Shown here: positions 35,904 through 46,369 of the stretch, piece after piece
How the letters are laid out: the number at the start of each line of letters is the position of its first letter
Position numbering within the stretch: position 1 is the first letter of the stretch
NCBI GenBank assembly: GCA_014281115.1
Contig: JACONQ010000007.1
Span: 372,001-436,000 of the forward strand
DNA: 64,000 nt
From: Laburnicola sp. R22_1
Taxonomy: Eukaryota > Ascomycota > Dothideomycetes > Pleosporales > Didymosphaeriaceae
Reading direction: 5' to 3'
The notes under the pieces: model-generated
Database searches by the model: none
What the model was told of the DNA's origin: nothing
The model's input: only the letters and a program-made list of their open reading frames with translations
Program-made: the position numbers and the translations under genes

Positions 35904-37800
35904 TATTCTTTATAGTTTTTTTTTTTGCGACTAAGAAGTTTCTAATAAAAATATTACAATAATAGCAGTTATTCCACCTACTATTATTAATATAGAAAAG
36001 CGTTTTAAGGTAGTGTTAATAAAAAGAAGTTAGCGCGTTAGCCTAAGCTTGCTAAGCAAGCTTAGCGCGCCTACTCTAACTAAAAAAATTTATAACGTGT
36101 TTACAAGCGAGCCGCGCGTACAAGTGAGCCGCGCGCCCCACCAAGTCTCTCAGCCTTTTGCAGGCTGTATATCAACAACGCATCAAAATTCTATTAATAT
36201 AATAGCTATCCTAAATCAAGCAGTATCTATAGAAGCTTTCTTGCACGTACGTGAGTTGTGCCCAGGCTCCCTGCAGCGCGTGCAGCGCGCTGAAGCCTGC
36301 CGGCTCGCACCTGACCGCGCCTGGCTATACCGCGTTTCTCCCTCTAGTTGCTGCTTAATAGCCTTCTAAGCAATAATATCCTCTCCCTCTGCCTTTAATA
36401 GGGTGCCTTACTTCTAGATCCGCTTCTTTTTGCGCTATTTATGCGTTGTGGCTGCCTTATTTGCCCTCTATAGACTAGCTATCTTATCGCGCATAAGCAC
36501 TATCAAATGCGCCATTCTCTTAGCCCCTCTTGTAAGCCAATTAAGCGACTAGATAACTAATATAGGAGAGGATCCTTAATGCCTTTAGATCCGCTTACAA
36601 ACTAGAGTTGACTAAGCGCCTAGCTCGCGCGCGTTGCTTGGTGTTGCAGACTCCTATAGGGCCTCTAGTAGGGCTGCTGGCGACGGCGTACAAAGCTTCA
36701 CATCAAGCTTTAATATTACCGCCTCTGGATCGTATAGGACTAGCCCAGCACCTCGAAAGCTTGCGCAGATATTCTCCTTTATAATTGACTAGTCGTAGGC
36801 GGCGCGGAAGGCTAGTAGGAACTCAAGCTTGGTAATATAGTTAATGTGGTCGCGTATTAGGCCCTCGACCTGGCGCCCGTACGCCCGCTTCAACGGCGAG
36901 AAACAGCCAACGTTAAGCGGCTGCAGAAGGTGTGACAAATGTGGCGGCATACAGAGAGTGTAGATCTTATTCTCCTTACAGATCTCCTAGAATTTAAGCA
37001 AGTTGTAACTCTTATAGCTGTTAAGTATTAGTAGCTAACGCGCGCCCACTCTACGCTCTACTGTATACTTAATAAAATGCCATAGCTAGGCAACACTAAG
37101 CTCGTTCGTAGTCCAGCCATTGTCGCTAAGACTAATAGCCTAGTCACCTGGTATATCGTCGCCCTCGTACCAGGCAGAGAGGTGGTACTGGCCAGCGAAG
37201 ATAATAAAGGGCGGGATTGCCCACCCAGTAGCGTTAATTCCATAGATCGCCGTCACCCACTCACAATTGCCTGGCTAGATCGCTTTTAGCCGGCCACGCC
37301 TCTCTAAGCCAGTAACAACTAGCTGGGAGGATATTTTACCCATTAGAAAGCCAGTCTCGTCGAAGTTAAAGGTATCCTCGTCGCAGATACCGTAGGTGGC
37401 CTTTGTACGTGCTACTAGCTCAAACTAGGCCTGTATAACCGTCGGGTCCTCGCAGAGGGCTCGCTGTCGATCGTAGGGTCGATTAAATCGCGTTGTGAGG
37501 CTGTCTGTTCGCTTGACAAAGTTCCTAGGCCACTGCTGGCCAACGTGGCCTACGCTGCGCTCAGTGAGCAGCTTATTCGCCATATCTTGTACAGCACCTA
37601 GAGTGGGCGCAAAGCCTCGCGAATCTAGGTCAAGTATATGCTTAACAATCACCTCCTCTTTAAGCTTAGTAAGCTTCTTTAATTTAGGCTCAGAGTCGCG
37701 TCGCGCAGCGATTCCTGCGCGTCGGCCGCGAAGTGTTGTTTCAGGGACGCAAAACGTTGCGGCAGCGCGTTTTATACTTTGTATTTGACTAGAATTAATA

Positions 37801-39673
37801 ACGTACTCCACAACCGAGCGACTCACCCAACCGAGCGACTCACTTTTGCCAAGACCCCACCAAAACATGTACTATTCACGACAGTACAGAGTCAATACAA
37901 ACTATTATCAATAGTCTAAATAGGCCAATCTATTCAGAATCTACTTCTGCAGGTTATTTACACGTTGTTCTATTGTGCCCAGGCTCGCCGCAGCGTCCAC
38001 AGCGCTGTTAAGTTGGCTCGCCTCCATCAACGCGCGCCCTCTTCTTTGCCTTCTTGCCATCACTGCGCGCCGCAAAGTCCTTTAGAGTAGCCAGCCGCTG
38101 GCCCTCTTTAGCTATAAGAGCTCCTTCTTACTGCAATTGCTTTCTTTTGTGCGATTTACGTCGCGTGGCGGCCTTATTAGCAGCTTGAAGTTCGGCGTTG
38201 CGTTTGGTTATTAACACTAAAGAATGCCCTATTAGCTCGGCGCCTTTAACGAGCTTTTCCACCACCTCAACTATATAAGTTGGGGAACTATCCACATGCC
38301 TTTGAATCCTCTGCTTAACTAGTATTGATTGTGACCCAAGTTCTGTACTATTTCGCGGAGTTTGCGACTCCCATGTACTATCGCGAATAGTACATTCTAG
38401 AGGCGTACGCAGGCGGACGTCAAGCTGCGATAGTACAGCCTCTGGGTCGTGGGGCACTAGGCCAGCACCTTGAAAGCCTCCTTTGATATTACTTTCAGTA
38501 ATTAAAGCCTCCTGGAATTCGAGCGAGTTGTGACTTAACTCGATTTTGGTGATGTGCGTGATATGGTTGCGCATCAGATTCTCGGCTTGGCGCCCATACG
38601 CCTTCTTTAACGGCGCAAAACAACCCACGTCAAGTGGCTGCAAGAGGTGCGACGAATGTGGAGGCATACAGAGAGTAATAATATTACTCTTTTTGCAGTA
38701 ATCCTGGAATTCGAGCGAGTTGTGACTTTCGTGGCCATCAATAATGAGCAAACGTGCTCCACCAATAGTACGCCTCTTTGTATGCTTATCAAAGTGCTTC
38801 AGCCATTGCAGACCAAGCTCATTTGTCGTCCAGCCGTTCTCAGAGACTGCAATAACCCAATTATGAGGTAGATCCTTCTCCTTATACCAGGCGGAGAGGT
38901 GGTGCTTGCCCCCGAAGATAATGAAGGGTGGGATCCACCACCCCATTGCGTTGATGCCTTAGATGACTGTTGTCCACTCCCTATTGCCCTGCTGCACCTG
39001 CTTTAGCCATCCTCAACGCTTAGAGCCTGTGACTACCGCTCTAGTCGATATTATGCCTATTATAAAGCCAGACTTGTCGAAATTGTAGGTGTCCTTATCT
39101 AGGATACCATACTTAGCCTTCATATTCTCTACAAGCCGGAACCAGCCTCGTATCACCTCAGGATCCTCCTAGAGGGCTCTCTTATAGTCGTACTTTCAAT
39201 TAAACTTGACTTTAAGCTCTAGCTGGCGCTTAACAAAGTTTGGAGCCTAGTTATGGCCCATAGGGTCGCAATGCCGCTCAGCTAGCAAAGAATTAGCCAT
39301 ATCCTCCACGGCAGCAAGCTGTGGCGGGAATCCTCGCAAGTCTAGGTCGAGTACATGCTGTATAATCGCCTTCTCCTCTCTTACAGTGAGCTTCATTGTG
39401 TTGGGTGGGCAGTCGCGTCGGAAGGCGATTCCAGCGCGTCGTCGGCTGAGGGTCTTTTGAGGGATGTTATAGATGGCGGCAGCGCGTCTTTGCGAAAGTG
39501 ACGCGTCTCGTTCGATAGCCTGGATCGCAAGCTGTATACGAGCTTCGTTTGACGCTAGTAGTTCGTTGTGTTGTTGAGGCATCGCGTTGTACTATTGATG
39601 GTAGCACGTTTTGGTGGGGTCTTGGCAAAAGTGAGTCGCTCGGTTGGGTGAGTCGCTCGGTTGTGGAGTACGT
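37801..39673 (-). mobile_element. pogo/Fot1-like DNA transposon B (inner, young)
   Basis: Inverted termini of 66 bp (37801-37866 and 39608-39673) are identical in every base. They start ACGTACTCCACAACCGAGCG, contain two CAACCGAGCGACTCAC units, and end TTGCCAAGACCCCACCAAAA. The TSD is TA (37799-37800 and 39674-39675). It lies within the first codons of the transposase of element A. With perfect termini and little RIP it is among the youngest insertions in the window. Length is 1,873 bp. Confidence 0.95.
37954..39582 (-). pseudogene. Transposase of pogo element B, nearly intact
   Basis: The frame from ATG 39582 (MPQQHNELLASNEAR) to TAA at 37954-37956 spans 542 codons, broken by only a few stops, mainly between 39246 and 38947 and one near 38127. 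Visible parts are a helix-turn-helix (LSQRRAAAIYNIPQKTLSRR), a CENP-B-like region (QHVLDLDLRGFPP), and the DDD core: YNFDKSGF, LLIIDGHESHNS and QPLDVGCFAPLKKAYG keep all three Asp residues. At the C-terminus is the CCHC knuckle CGRCGEPGHNRTTC. The longest uninterrupted part is 38946-38128 (272 codons). Residues near IELSHNSLEFQEALI look replaced relative to related transposases (see findings). Each stop is one transition from a Gln or Trp codon. Confidence 0.88.
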
Positions 39674-40823
39674 TAGCTAAAAGAGCTAGGTAGATATTTG
39701 CTTCTTTATAGCGCAATTGAGCAGACAATAGTTAAGCCATTGTAGTTTGTATAAGACGCGTTGTAGAAAGTTAGTGGGGCGCGCGGCTCACTTGTACGCG
39801 CGGCTCGCTTGTAAACACGTTATACAAAATATAGTAAGGCTATATTACTATACTAGTTTAGAGTAAAAAGGGGAATAATAAAGTACTTATTATAACTATT
39901 ATCTTTCTCCTTTATTATTATCTTTAAAGATATTACTAAAAGTAATAGCTATTATAATAGTAAGTTTATACTACTTATAAAATACATACTAGATAGAAGC
40001 TTATATACTATAGGTACACTAACGCTCTATCTCTATATTAAAGTTAACTATAAAGAGACTTCTACTACTATCTCTATTGCTATATTTTCTACTATCTTCC
40101 TAGGTCTTAGTACTTATACTAATACTAATACTGCTATTAATACTGCCTAAAAATATGCTTTAATAATCTATCTGCTTAAAGTTACTAGATCTATACTAGA
40201 GTACTACTCTATCTAAAAGATTATTAATAGGTTAAAGTAGAAGAAGGTATACCTTAGCCTATATAAGGTAGTTCTAGTATACTAGTTAGGCTAGTAATAG
40301 ATTAGTAACTATAGGTGTAGTAATAGATATAAAACCTTCTTACTATATCTATAATATCTTATATTACTATATATTAGAAAGAAGATAAATAAAGATAGAA
40401 TGAAAGGTAGTAAAAATAAATAAAGATATTTATTAATAAGTTGCTAGAGAAGAAGAGTATTATATAGATACACTAAATTTTTATAGTTATAGTATTAAAT
40501 AGTAAGCGCGTTATATAAGTATACTGCGTAGTAGCGCGTAAATATAGCGTAACTACTACTAATAGTAATAATAAAGTAAGAGTTAGTTTTCTATACACGC
40601 TTTAAGTAACTTTAATAGCTATTAAGCGCTTATAAATAATAGAAGACAAGTGTATAATTTATATATAAACTATTATTGTGTTAGTAGAGACTAGGAGTAG
40701 ACTATATTTTTAGGCGCTAGACTAGAGCGGCCTTTCTATCCTAACCTACGTAGGCTCAAATTAAAAAAAGGGGGTTAAGAAGAGTAATTAATACTAAATA
40801 AACAATATAACACATTCTTTATA

Positions 40824-41897
40824 AGATAGTATTAGTAGTTATTATTATAGTTAGTATTAGTATTATAGGCTATATAAGATAAAGCCTATAAACTATATTA
40901 GAAAAGTTTTTCTACTTAACTATACAAATTATGCGCAGACGTGCGTAGACTTACGTAGACTTACATATTTGTGCGTATTTTTACATAAGTAATTTACTAG
41001 TATAAAAATGCTTAGAGATATATAAATATGTGTAGACTTGCGCAGATATACCTAAATAGTCTAAATAAGTAATTTTTTAAAGCTTTATAACTCTTTTACT
41101 AGTAAAGCTATAATTTTATTTGTTTAATAGATTTATAGAGAAAATACTAGTTTTTAATTATTTAATTTAAAAATACTATTTCTATTATATAATTAGTTAG
41201 TAATTAATAAAAACTCTTTATTTTACTAGTTATTATATATATTACGTAATATTATTATATAAAACTATAGTACTAATAAATTATTATATAAATTTTTAAT
41301 AAGATAATAATAATAATAAAGTAGTTAAAAAGTTATTAAAGTTTAAACTTTATAAAATAGTGTTCTTTGCCAAGCCACTAATTTTCGCCTAATCTAATTC
41401 TTTTAAATAATTATAAAACTATATTTTTTCTATTTTCAAACCTATAAAATCTAAAATTTAGAATTAGGTAGTAGTTTTATACAACACGCTAGTAATTAAT
41501 ACTATTATATTAACTAGTAATTACTATCTAGTAAAAGACTTTAACTTTATACTTTAAAAAAATTAGAATTTTTAAGGCTCACTAAGTAGATTACTAAGGT
41601 TTTTTAAAATTTTAACTAATTAAAGAGCTTTATTTACTAATTAATTAGTATTTTATAAGTAGTATAGGCACCTAGAGTACTCTAGCTACTCTAGCTATCC
41701 TAGATACACTAGTAGTATAAGTGCGTATTCTTACACAACTTTATATATACGCACACTAAAAAAAAGTAATATTACTAGTGCGCTTTAAGCATATTTAGTA
41801 TGTAGGCATGCGTAGGTGTGCGTAGAGCTACTTAGGTATCCTAGATACTTATGCTCGCTTAAAACTTTTCCTAATGTAATTAGTATTATAATAGTTA
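40824..41897. repeat. Noncoding repeat family G, copy 1 (about 40,896-41,620) and flank
   Basis: This stretch matches 44201-45004 nearly end to end. It starts TTAGAAAAGTTTTTCTACTTAAC and includes GCGCAGACGTGCGTAGAC and GCCAAGCCACTAATTTTCGCC. A third partial copy lies at 45005-45253. No coding frame is seen. From about 41,640 to 41,890 there are short runs of TACTCTAGC and alternating GTGCGTAGG-type sequence. A similar motif set in the other orientation lies near 55,745-55,860. Confidence 0.6.
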
Positions 41898-43121
41898 TGG
41901 TCGCATTATTTATTTAGTATTAATTACTCTTTTTAACCCTATTTTTTAATTTAAGCCTGCGTAGGTTAGAATAAAAAGGTCGCTCTAGTCTAGCACCTAA
42001 AAATATAGTCTACTTCTAGTCTTAGCTAACGCAATAATAGTTTATAAACTATACACTTACTTTCTATTATTTATAAGCGCTCTAATAGCTATTAAAGTTA
42101 CTTAAAGCGTGTATAAAAACTAACTCTTACTTTATTATTACTATTAGTAGTAATTACACTATATTTATATACTGCTACGCAGTATACTTATATAATACAC
42201 TTACTATTTAACGCTATAACTATAAAAATTCAGTATATCTATATAACACTTTTCTTTTCTAGTAACTTATTAATAAACACCTTTATCTTCTTTTTTTTCT
42301 TTGCCCTTAATCTTACCCTTTATTACTACCTTTCTAACTAGTAGTAATATAAAAACTATAGTAGAAACTTTATATATCTATTACTATGCCTATAGTTACT
42401 AATCTATTACTAGCGTAACTAGTACACTAGGATCACTTTATATAGGCTATGGTATATCTTTTACTTTAACCTATTAATAATCTTTTAGATAAAGTAGTAC
42501 TTTAGTATAGACCTAGTAATATTAGTAAGTAGATAAATCTTTAGAGCGTACTTTTAGGTAGTGTTAATAGCGATATTAGTAGTAGTACTAAGGCCTAGAA
42601 AGATAGTAGAAAATAGAGTAATAGTAGAAGTCTTCTTAAAGTTAACTTTAATATAAAGATAAAGTGTTAGTGTACCTATAATATATATAAGCTTCCTATC
42701 TAGTATATATCTTATAAGTAGTATATAAACCTACTATTATAGCTATTACTTCTAGTAATATTAGAAAGAGAAATATCGTAGACCTTTTAGTATATAGTAC
42801 AACACTATAAGGAAAAGCTATACTTCTAGTAATATCTTTAGGAATAATAGTAGAGAAGGAAGATAATAGTTATAATAAGTATCTTTTTATTCTCTTTCTT
42901 CCCCTACTCTAAACTAGTATAGCGATGTGGCCTTACTATATTTTGCATATAATTTTTTTTTAGTTAGAGTAGGCGCGCTAAGCTTGCTTAGCGAGCTTAG
43001 GCTAATGCGCTAACTTCTTTTTATTAAACATCTTAAAACGCTTTTCTATATTAATAATAGTAGGAGGAATAACTACTATTATTATAATATTTTATTAGAA
43101 ACTCCTTAGTTCTAAAAAAAC
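41898..43121 (-). mobile_element. Family C repeat, copy C3 (1,224 bp)
   Basis: It starts TGGTCGCATTATT and ends CTTAGTTCTAAAAAAAC. It is flanked by an exact 11-bp duplication, TATAATAGTTA (41887-41897 and 43122-43132). Slightly longer than C2 and C4, with the extra length inside. Confidence 0.82.
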
Positions 43122-43295
43122 TATAATAGTTATAAATAATTATATATATATATATATATAAAATTTAGTAGAACGACTATTTTTATTAATAATAAAAGTA
43201 TATATATTAGGAAGTTTTTTTATTTTAGCTTAGCGCAATTTTGCTTAAATATATATAGATATATATAAACCTACCTAAATATATAAGTATATATA

Positions 43296-43417
43296 CTTTT
43301 TTTTTATTACCTTTTTACGCTCTTTTTAATTACTAAGCAGGGGCTCTGCTTTTTTGTCATGTTATTTAAGATAAAAGCCTTTGTCGTATTACCCCTAGAT
43401 AGTTAATTTAATGCCAC
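43296..43417 (-). mobile_element. SINE-like short repeat, copy S3 (122 bp)
   Basis: Core AAGCAGGGGCTCTGCTT and GTCATGTTATTT as in S1. A T-run of nine at its left end becomes an A-tail in the minus orientation. It is flanked by ATAAGTATATATA at 43283-43295 and 43418-43430; the target is itself AT-repetitive, so the true TSD may be 11 bp. Confidence 0.72.
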
Positions 43418-43497
43418 ATAAGTATATATAAATATATATAGGTATATAAAAACCTACCTAAATATATAAGTGTATATAAATATACTTAAGTAAGTAT

Positions 43498-43845
43498 TAA
43501 AGATCTTTATCATATTAAGATTCTAACTAAGGTCGAATCCGCACTATACACAGAGAGGAGTAAAACAGAAGGCACTAAAATCTAGCACCTAGCACACAGT
43601 AGTAGTAACAAAATATACACAAAATAACGATGATTTTATTATCGACGTTTTGCACGGCGGCATCGTCGACGGCAGTTAATAGATAGTCTACTATCTGGCA
43701 TAACTAAGTTACATATTATTTCTTAACTAGTAAACTATTAAAGAGCTATAGTAGACCTACGCGAAGTTGTAACCGCGGGAGCAGTGTGGGCGATAGGACG
43801 CTTAACTATAGTTTGGTTGTCGCGTTCGTAACCTGGCAGCAACAC
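43498..43845. mobile_element. 348-bp insertion flanked by a 14-bp direct repeat
   Basis: Bounded by ACTTAAGTAAGTAT at 43484-43497 and 43846-43859. It keeps many CpG, CpA and TpG, including CGGCGGCATCGTCGACGG near 43,660, so it is less RIP-affected than its surroundings. Its left 130 bp recurs inverted at about 43,920-44,057 in a more degraded form. It contains GGTCGAATCC, close to a pol III B box, but no clear A box. Identity unknown. Confidence 0.6.
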
Positions 43846-43919
43846 ACTTAAGTAAGTATATAAATATATAATATTTAACTACTATTAATAATACTACTAT
43901 AAAGAAAGTTAATAATAAA

Positions 43920-44057
43920 ATTATTATTATTTTGTATATATTTTATTACTACTACTATGTATTAGGTACTAGGTTTTAGTGTCTTCTATTTTACTCCTCT
44001 TTATGTATACTGCAAACTTAACCTTAGTTAGAATTTTTACATAATAAAGATATTTAA
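43920..44057. repeat. Degraded inverted partial copy of the 348-bp insertion
   Basis: Read in reverse complement, it matches 43,498-43,627 through GAGGAGTAAAA and TAGTAGTAGTAA with many transitions. It lacks the rest of the 348-bp unit. Confidence 0.65.
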
Positions 44058-44200
44058 TAAATATATAATATTATAAAAAGTATATATAAATTTAAATTAT
44101 ATAATACTAACTTTAAATTATTATAACTTACTATATTTTAGTAATAGTTATAATTTACTCTAAGTATACTTAAGTTTAATTCTAAATTATAATAATACAC

Positions 44201-45004
44201 ATTAGGAAAGTTTTTTTAGAGAGGCTACTTAACTGTGCGCAGACGTGCGTATACGTGCATAGTTTTATATAAGTAATTTGCTAGCATAAAAATACTTAAA
44301 GATGCGTAAATATATATAGACTTGCGTAGATATGCATAAATAGTTTAAATAAGTAATTTTTCTAAAGCTTTATAACTTTTTTACTAGTAAAGCTATAATT
44401 TTAATTTTTTAATATATCTATAGAGAAAATAGCAGTCTTTAATTATTAAATTTAAAAATAGTGTTTTTATTACGTAATTAGTTAGTAATTAATAAGAAAC
44501 TCTTTATTTTACTAGTTACTATATATATTACGTAATATTTATATATAAAATATGTGTGGCGTTAATTAATCTACCTAGGAGTAGGACGACAAAGGCTTTT
44601 ATCTTAAATAATATGACAAAAAAGCAGAGCCCCCTGCTTAGTAATTAAAAAGAGCGTAAAAAGGTAATTACAAAAAAAGTATAAAAATATAATACTAATA
44701 ATATATTACTTACATTTTTAAAAAAGTTTTAATAAAAGTAAAGTAGTTAAAAAGTTATTAAAGTTTATACTTTTTAAAATAGTGTTCTTTGCTAAGCCAC
44801 TAATTTTCGCCTAATCTAATTCTTTTAAATAATTATAAAACTATATTTTTCAATTTTTAAACCTACAAAACCTAGAATTTAGAGTTAGGTAGAAGTTCTA
44901 TATAACACGCTAGTAATTAGTACTATTATATTAACTAGTAATTACTATCTAGCAAGAGTCTTTAACTTTATACTTTAAAAAATCTTTTTTTTAAAAGCTT
45001 ACTA
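44201..45004. repeat. Repeat family G, copy 2, with S4 inserted
   Basis: Matches 40,896-41,620 along its length except for the S4 insertion at about 44554-44679. Shared landmarks are GGAAAGTTTTTTTAGAGAGG and GCTAAGCCACTAATTTTCGCC. No coding frame. Confidence 0.65.
44554..44679 (+). mobile_element. SINE-like short repeat, copy S4 (about 126 bp)
   Basis: The only copy in plus orientation: begins GTGTGGCGTTAATTAATC, carries GCAGAGCCCCCTGC, and ends AATTACAAAAAAAG with a clear A-tail. Flanks TATAAAATATG and TATAAAAATATA suggest a duplication changed by one indel. It interrupts family G copy 2. Confidence 0.7.
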
Positions 45005-45253
45005 TATTAGGAAAGTTTTTTCTAGAGAGGCTACTTAACTATGCGTAAATATACGTAGACATGCGTATACTTACACATTTTTACATAAGTAATTTACTGG
45101 TATAAAAATACTTAGAGATGCATAGATATACGCAGACCTATGTAAATGTACACAAATAGTTTAAATAAGTAATTTTTTTAAAGCTTTATAACTTTTTTAC
45201 TAGTAAAGCTATAATTTTAATTTTTTAATAGATTTATAAAGAACATACTAGTC
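45005..45253. repeat. Repeat family G, partial copy 3
   Basis: Repeats the first 250 bp of family G (GGAAAGTTTTTTCTAGAGAGG, then GCTTTATAACTTTTTTACTAG) directly after copy 2, head to tail. It ends where the solo LTR begins. Confidence 0.65.
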
Positions 45254-45254
45254 T

Positions 45255-45540
45255 GTTAAATAGGCTCTATAGCTAGCTATATAGATATTAATATCTAATA
45301 CTCTATACTAGTAAGTGTAGAGAGTGTATAGGATAATTATACAAGGAAAGGAAATAATATAATAAAACTAACTTAGTAATAATTACTTATCTCTAGAAAG
45401 GATATAGATAGAAAGAAGAAGATTCTATAATATATAAGCTATAGTACACAGAAATTATATAATTTCTACGTAATACTATTATACAATAATATTAAAATCT
45501 TAACCTCTTTAGGTGCCCTTGCCTATATAATATATAGACA
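45255..45540 (+). repeat. Solo LTR related to the second gypsy element
   Basis: Matches 15,097-15,385 over about 285 bp. It begins TGTTAAATAGGCTC and ends near ATATATAGACA, consistent with TG...CA. No gag-pol follows, so it is likely a solo LTR. I could not establish an exact TSD. Confidence 0.6.
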
Positions 45541-46044
45541 CTAGCAACTTTTTATTTTAAAGTTACTATTAGTAGTTCTATCTTTCTCTATATAAACTAT
45601 CTACTTACTAATATTTACCTTATTTATTTATTATTCCTCTATCTATACGCGTCCTACTCTAGCTAGTCTACTCTAGTTAGTAAAAAGTTTCTATTAAGTA
45701 GCTATTTATTATACTTTACTGCTATTTATTAGAGGCGTAATTAGGCTTATTAGTAATAGAGTAGTAGTCTAGCTAATAGTAGTTAAGGGTAAGATTGCAT
45801 AGTTAATAATAAAATTATAGCAGTAATATATTATTTATATAGAGTTCTTTCTACTTAGTTTATTTCTTATATAATAGGTAGACCTATTTATCTTATCTAT
45901 TTAGGTAGTAATATTAGGCAATTATATAATATTAAAGAAGGAGAAGACAAACGCTAATAAGAAGTAGAAATTAAGGCTCTAGATAAAAGGGAGAGGTATA
46001 TAAGGTAGGCTTTCCTCTCTTTATTCTTCTCTTTCTTATTTTCT
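45541..46044. other. RIP-degraded sequence, insertion target of the copia element
   Basis: TpA-rich, no open frame. It continues after 51,560 on the other side of the copia insertion. Confidence 0.45.
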
Positions 46045-46049
46045 ACTTT

Positions 46050-46264
46050 TGTCAGATTGGATAGGTGATCCGAACAACTATCGTGAGTGGCAGGAGAGAG
46101 ATGAAACAGCCCCTACCCAAATAGGGATAGTATGGAGGATTAGCCAAGAACCAAAACAGCGCACAAGCAGACCTCTAGAGGGAGGACACCCTGAAGAACA
46201 ACAACCAACATTACGCATTATTAAGATATGGACTTTATTCATTAATAAACCCTTTAATCTAACA
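46050..46264 (+). repeat. 5' LTR of the copia element
   Basis: 215 bp, TG...CA ended, preceded by TSD ACTTT. It keeps more CpA and TpG than the 3' LTR (for example GTGAGTGGC versus GTAAGTGGC). Confidence 0.93.
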
Positions 46265-46369
46265 ATTAAGAGTCTTACTGCCTCTACCTTAAACACTAGA
46301 ATAACTAGAACGCCGATATAACTCGAGCCGAAACGACGCGACATCGCACAGAACGATTAAAATCCATTA

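Larger units (their letters stand above)
36216..39740 (-). pseudogene. Transposase of pogo element A, split by element B
   Basis: The frame starts at ATG 39740, is broken at 39673-37801 by element B, and continues from 37798 to TGA at 36216-36218. It has an N-terminal helix-turn-helix (IKRAAATFCVPETTLRGRRAG), then a CENP-B-like DNA-binding region (VKHILDLDSRGFAPTLGAV). The DDE core has DETGF as first Asp; LLILNSYKSYN has Asn where the second Asp belongs (G-to-A change); PLNVGCFSPLKRAYG also has Asn for Asp. The C-terminus carries a CCHC knuckle (CTRCREPGHNSRTC). A handful of TAG codons sit where CAG or TGG is expected. Inactive both by insertion and by point changes. Confidence 0.85.
36095..39820 (-). 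mobile_element. pogo/Fot1-like DNA transposon A (outer), interrupted by element B
   Basis: Inverted termini of 47 bp (36095-36141 and 39774-39820) start ACGTGTTTACAAGCGAGCC and contain two near-identical subunits (ACAAGYGAGCCGCGCG). TA dinucleotides flank both ends, so the TSD is TA and the exact edge is ambiguous by 2 bp. The interior keeps more GC and CpG than C6 around it, so A arrived later or has been mutated less. Without element B it is about 1.85 kb, normal for the family. Confidence 0.88.
35915..40812 (+). mobile_element. Family C repeat, copy C6, carrying nested pogo elements
   Basis: It starts GTTTTTTTTTTGCGACTAAG and ends AAACAATATAAC. It is flanked by TATTCTTTATA (35904-35914) and CATTCTTTATA (40813-40823), an 11-bp duplication with one CpA-to-TpA type difference. 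Removing pogo element A leaves about 1.17 kb, the family length. The plus strand near 40,600-40,700 repeats the region that holds the protease-like motif in C1 and C4. Confidence 0.82.

Noticed and set aside
43133..43500. (TA)n and TATATAAA-rich stretch as an origin or centromere
   Set aside because: AT-richness alone is no evidence in a RIP-affected block; no supporting structure was seen.
46049..46344. Frames of 88-90 codons over the copia 5' LTR
   Set aside because: They coincide with the LTR, whose second copy at 51340 has mutated differently; not a gene.
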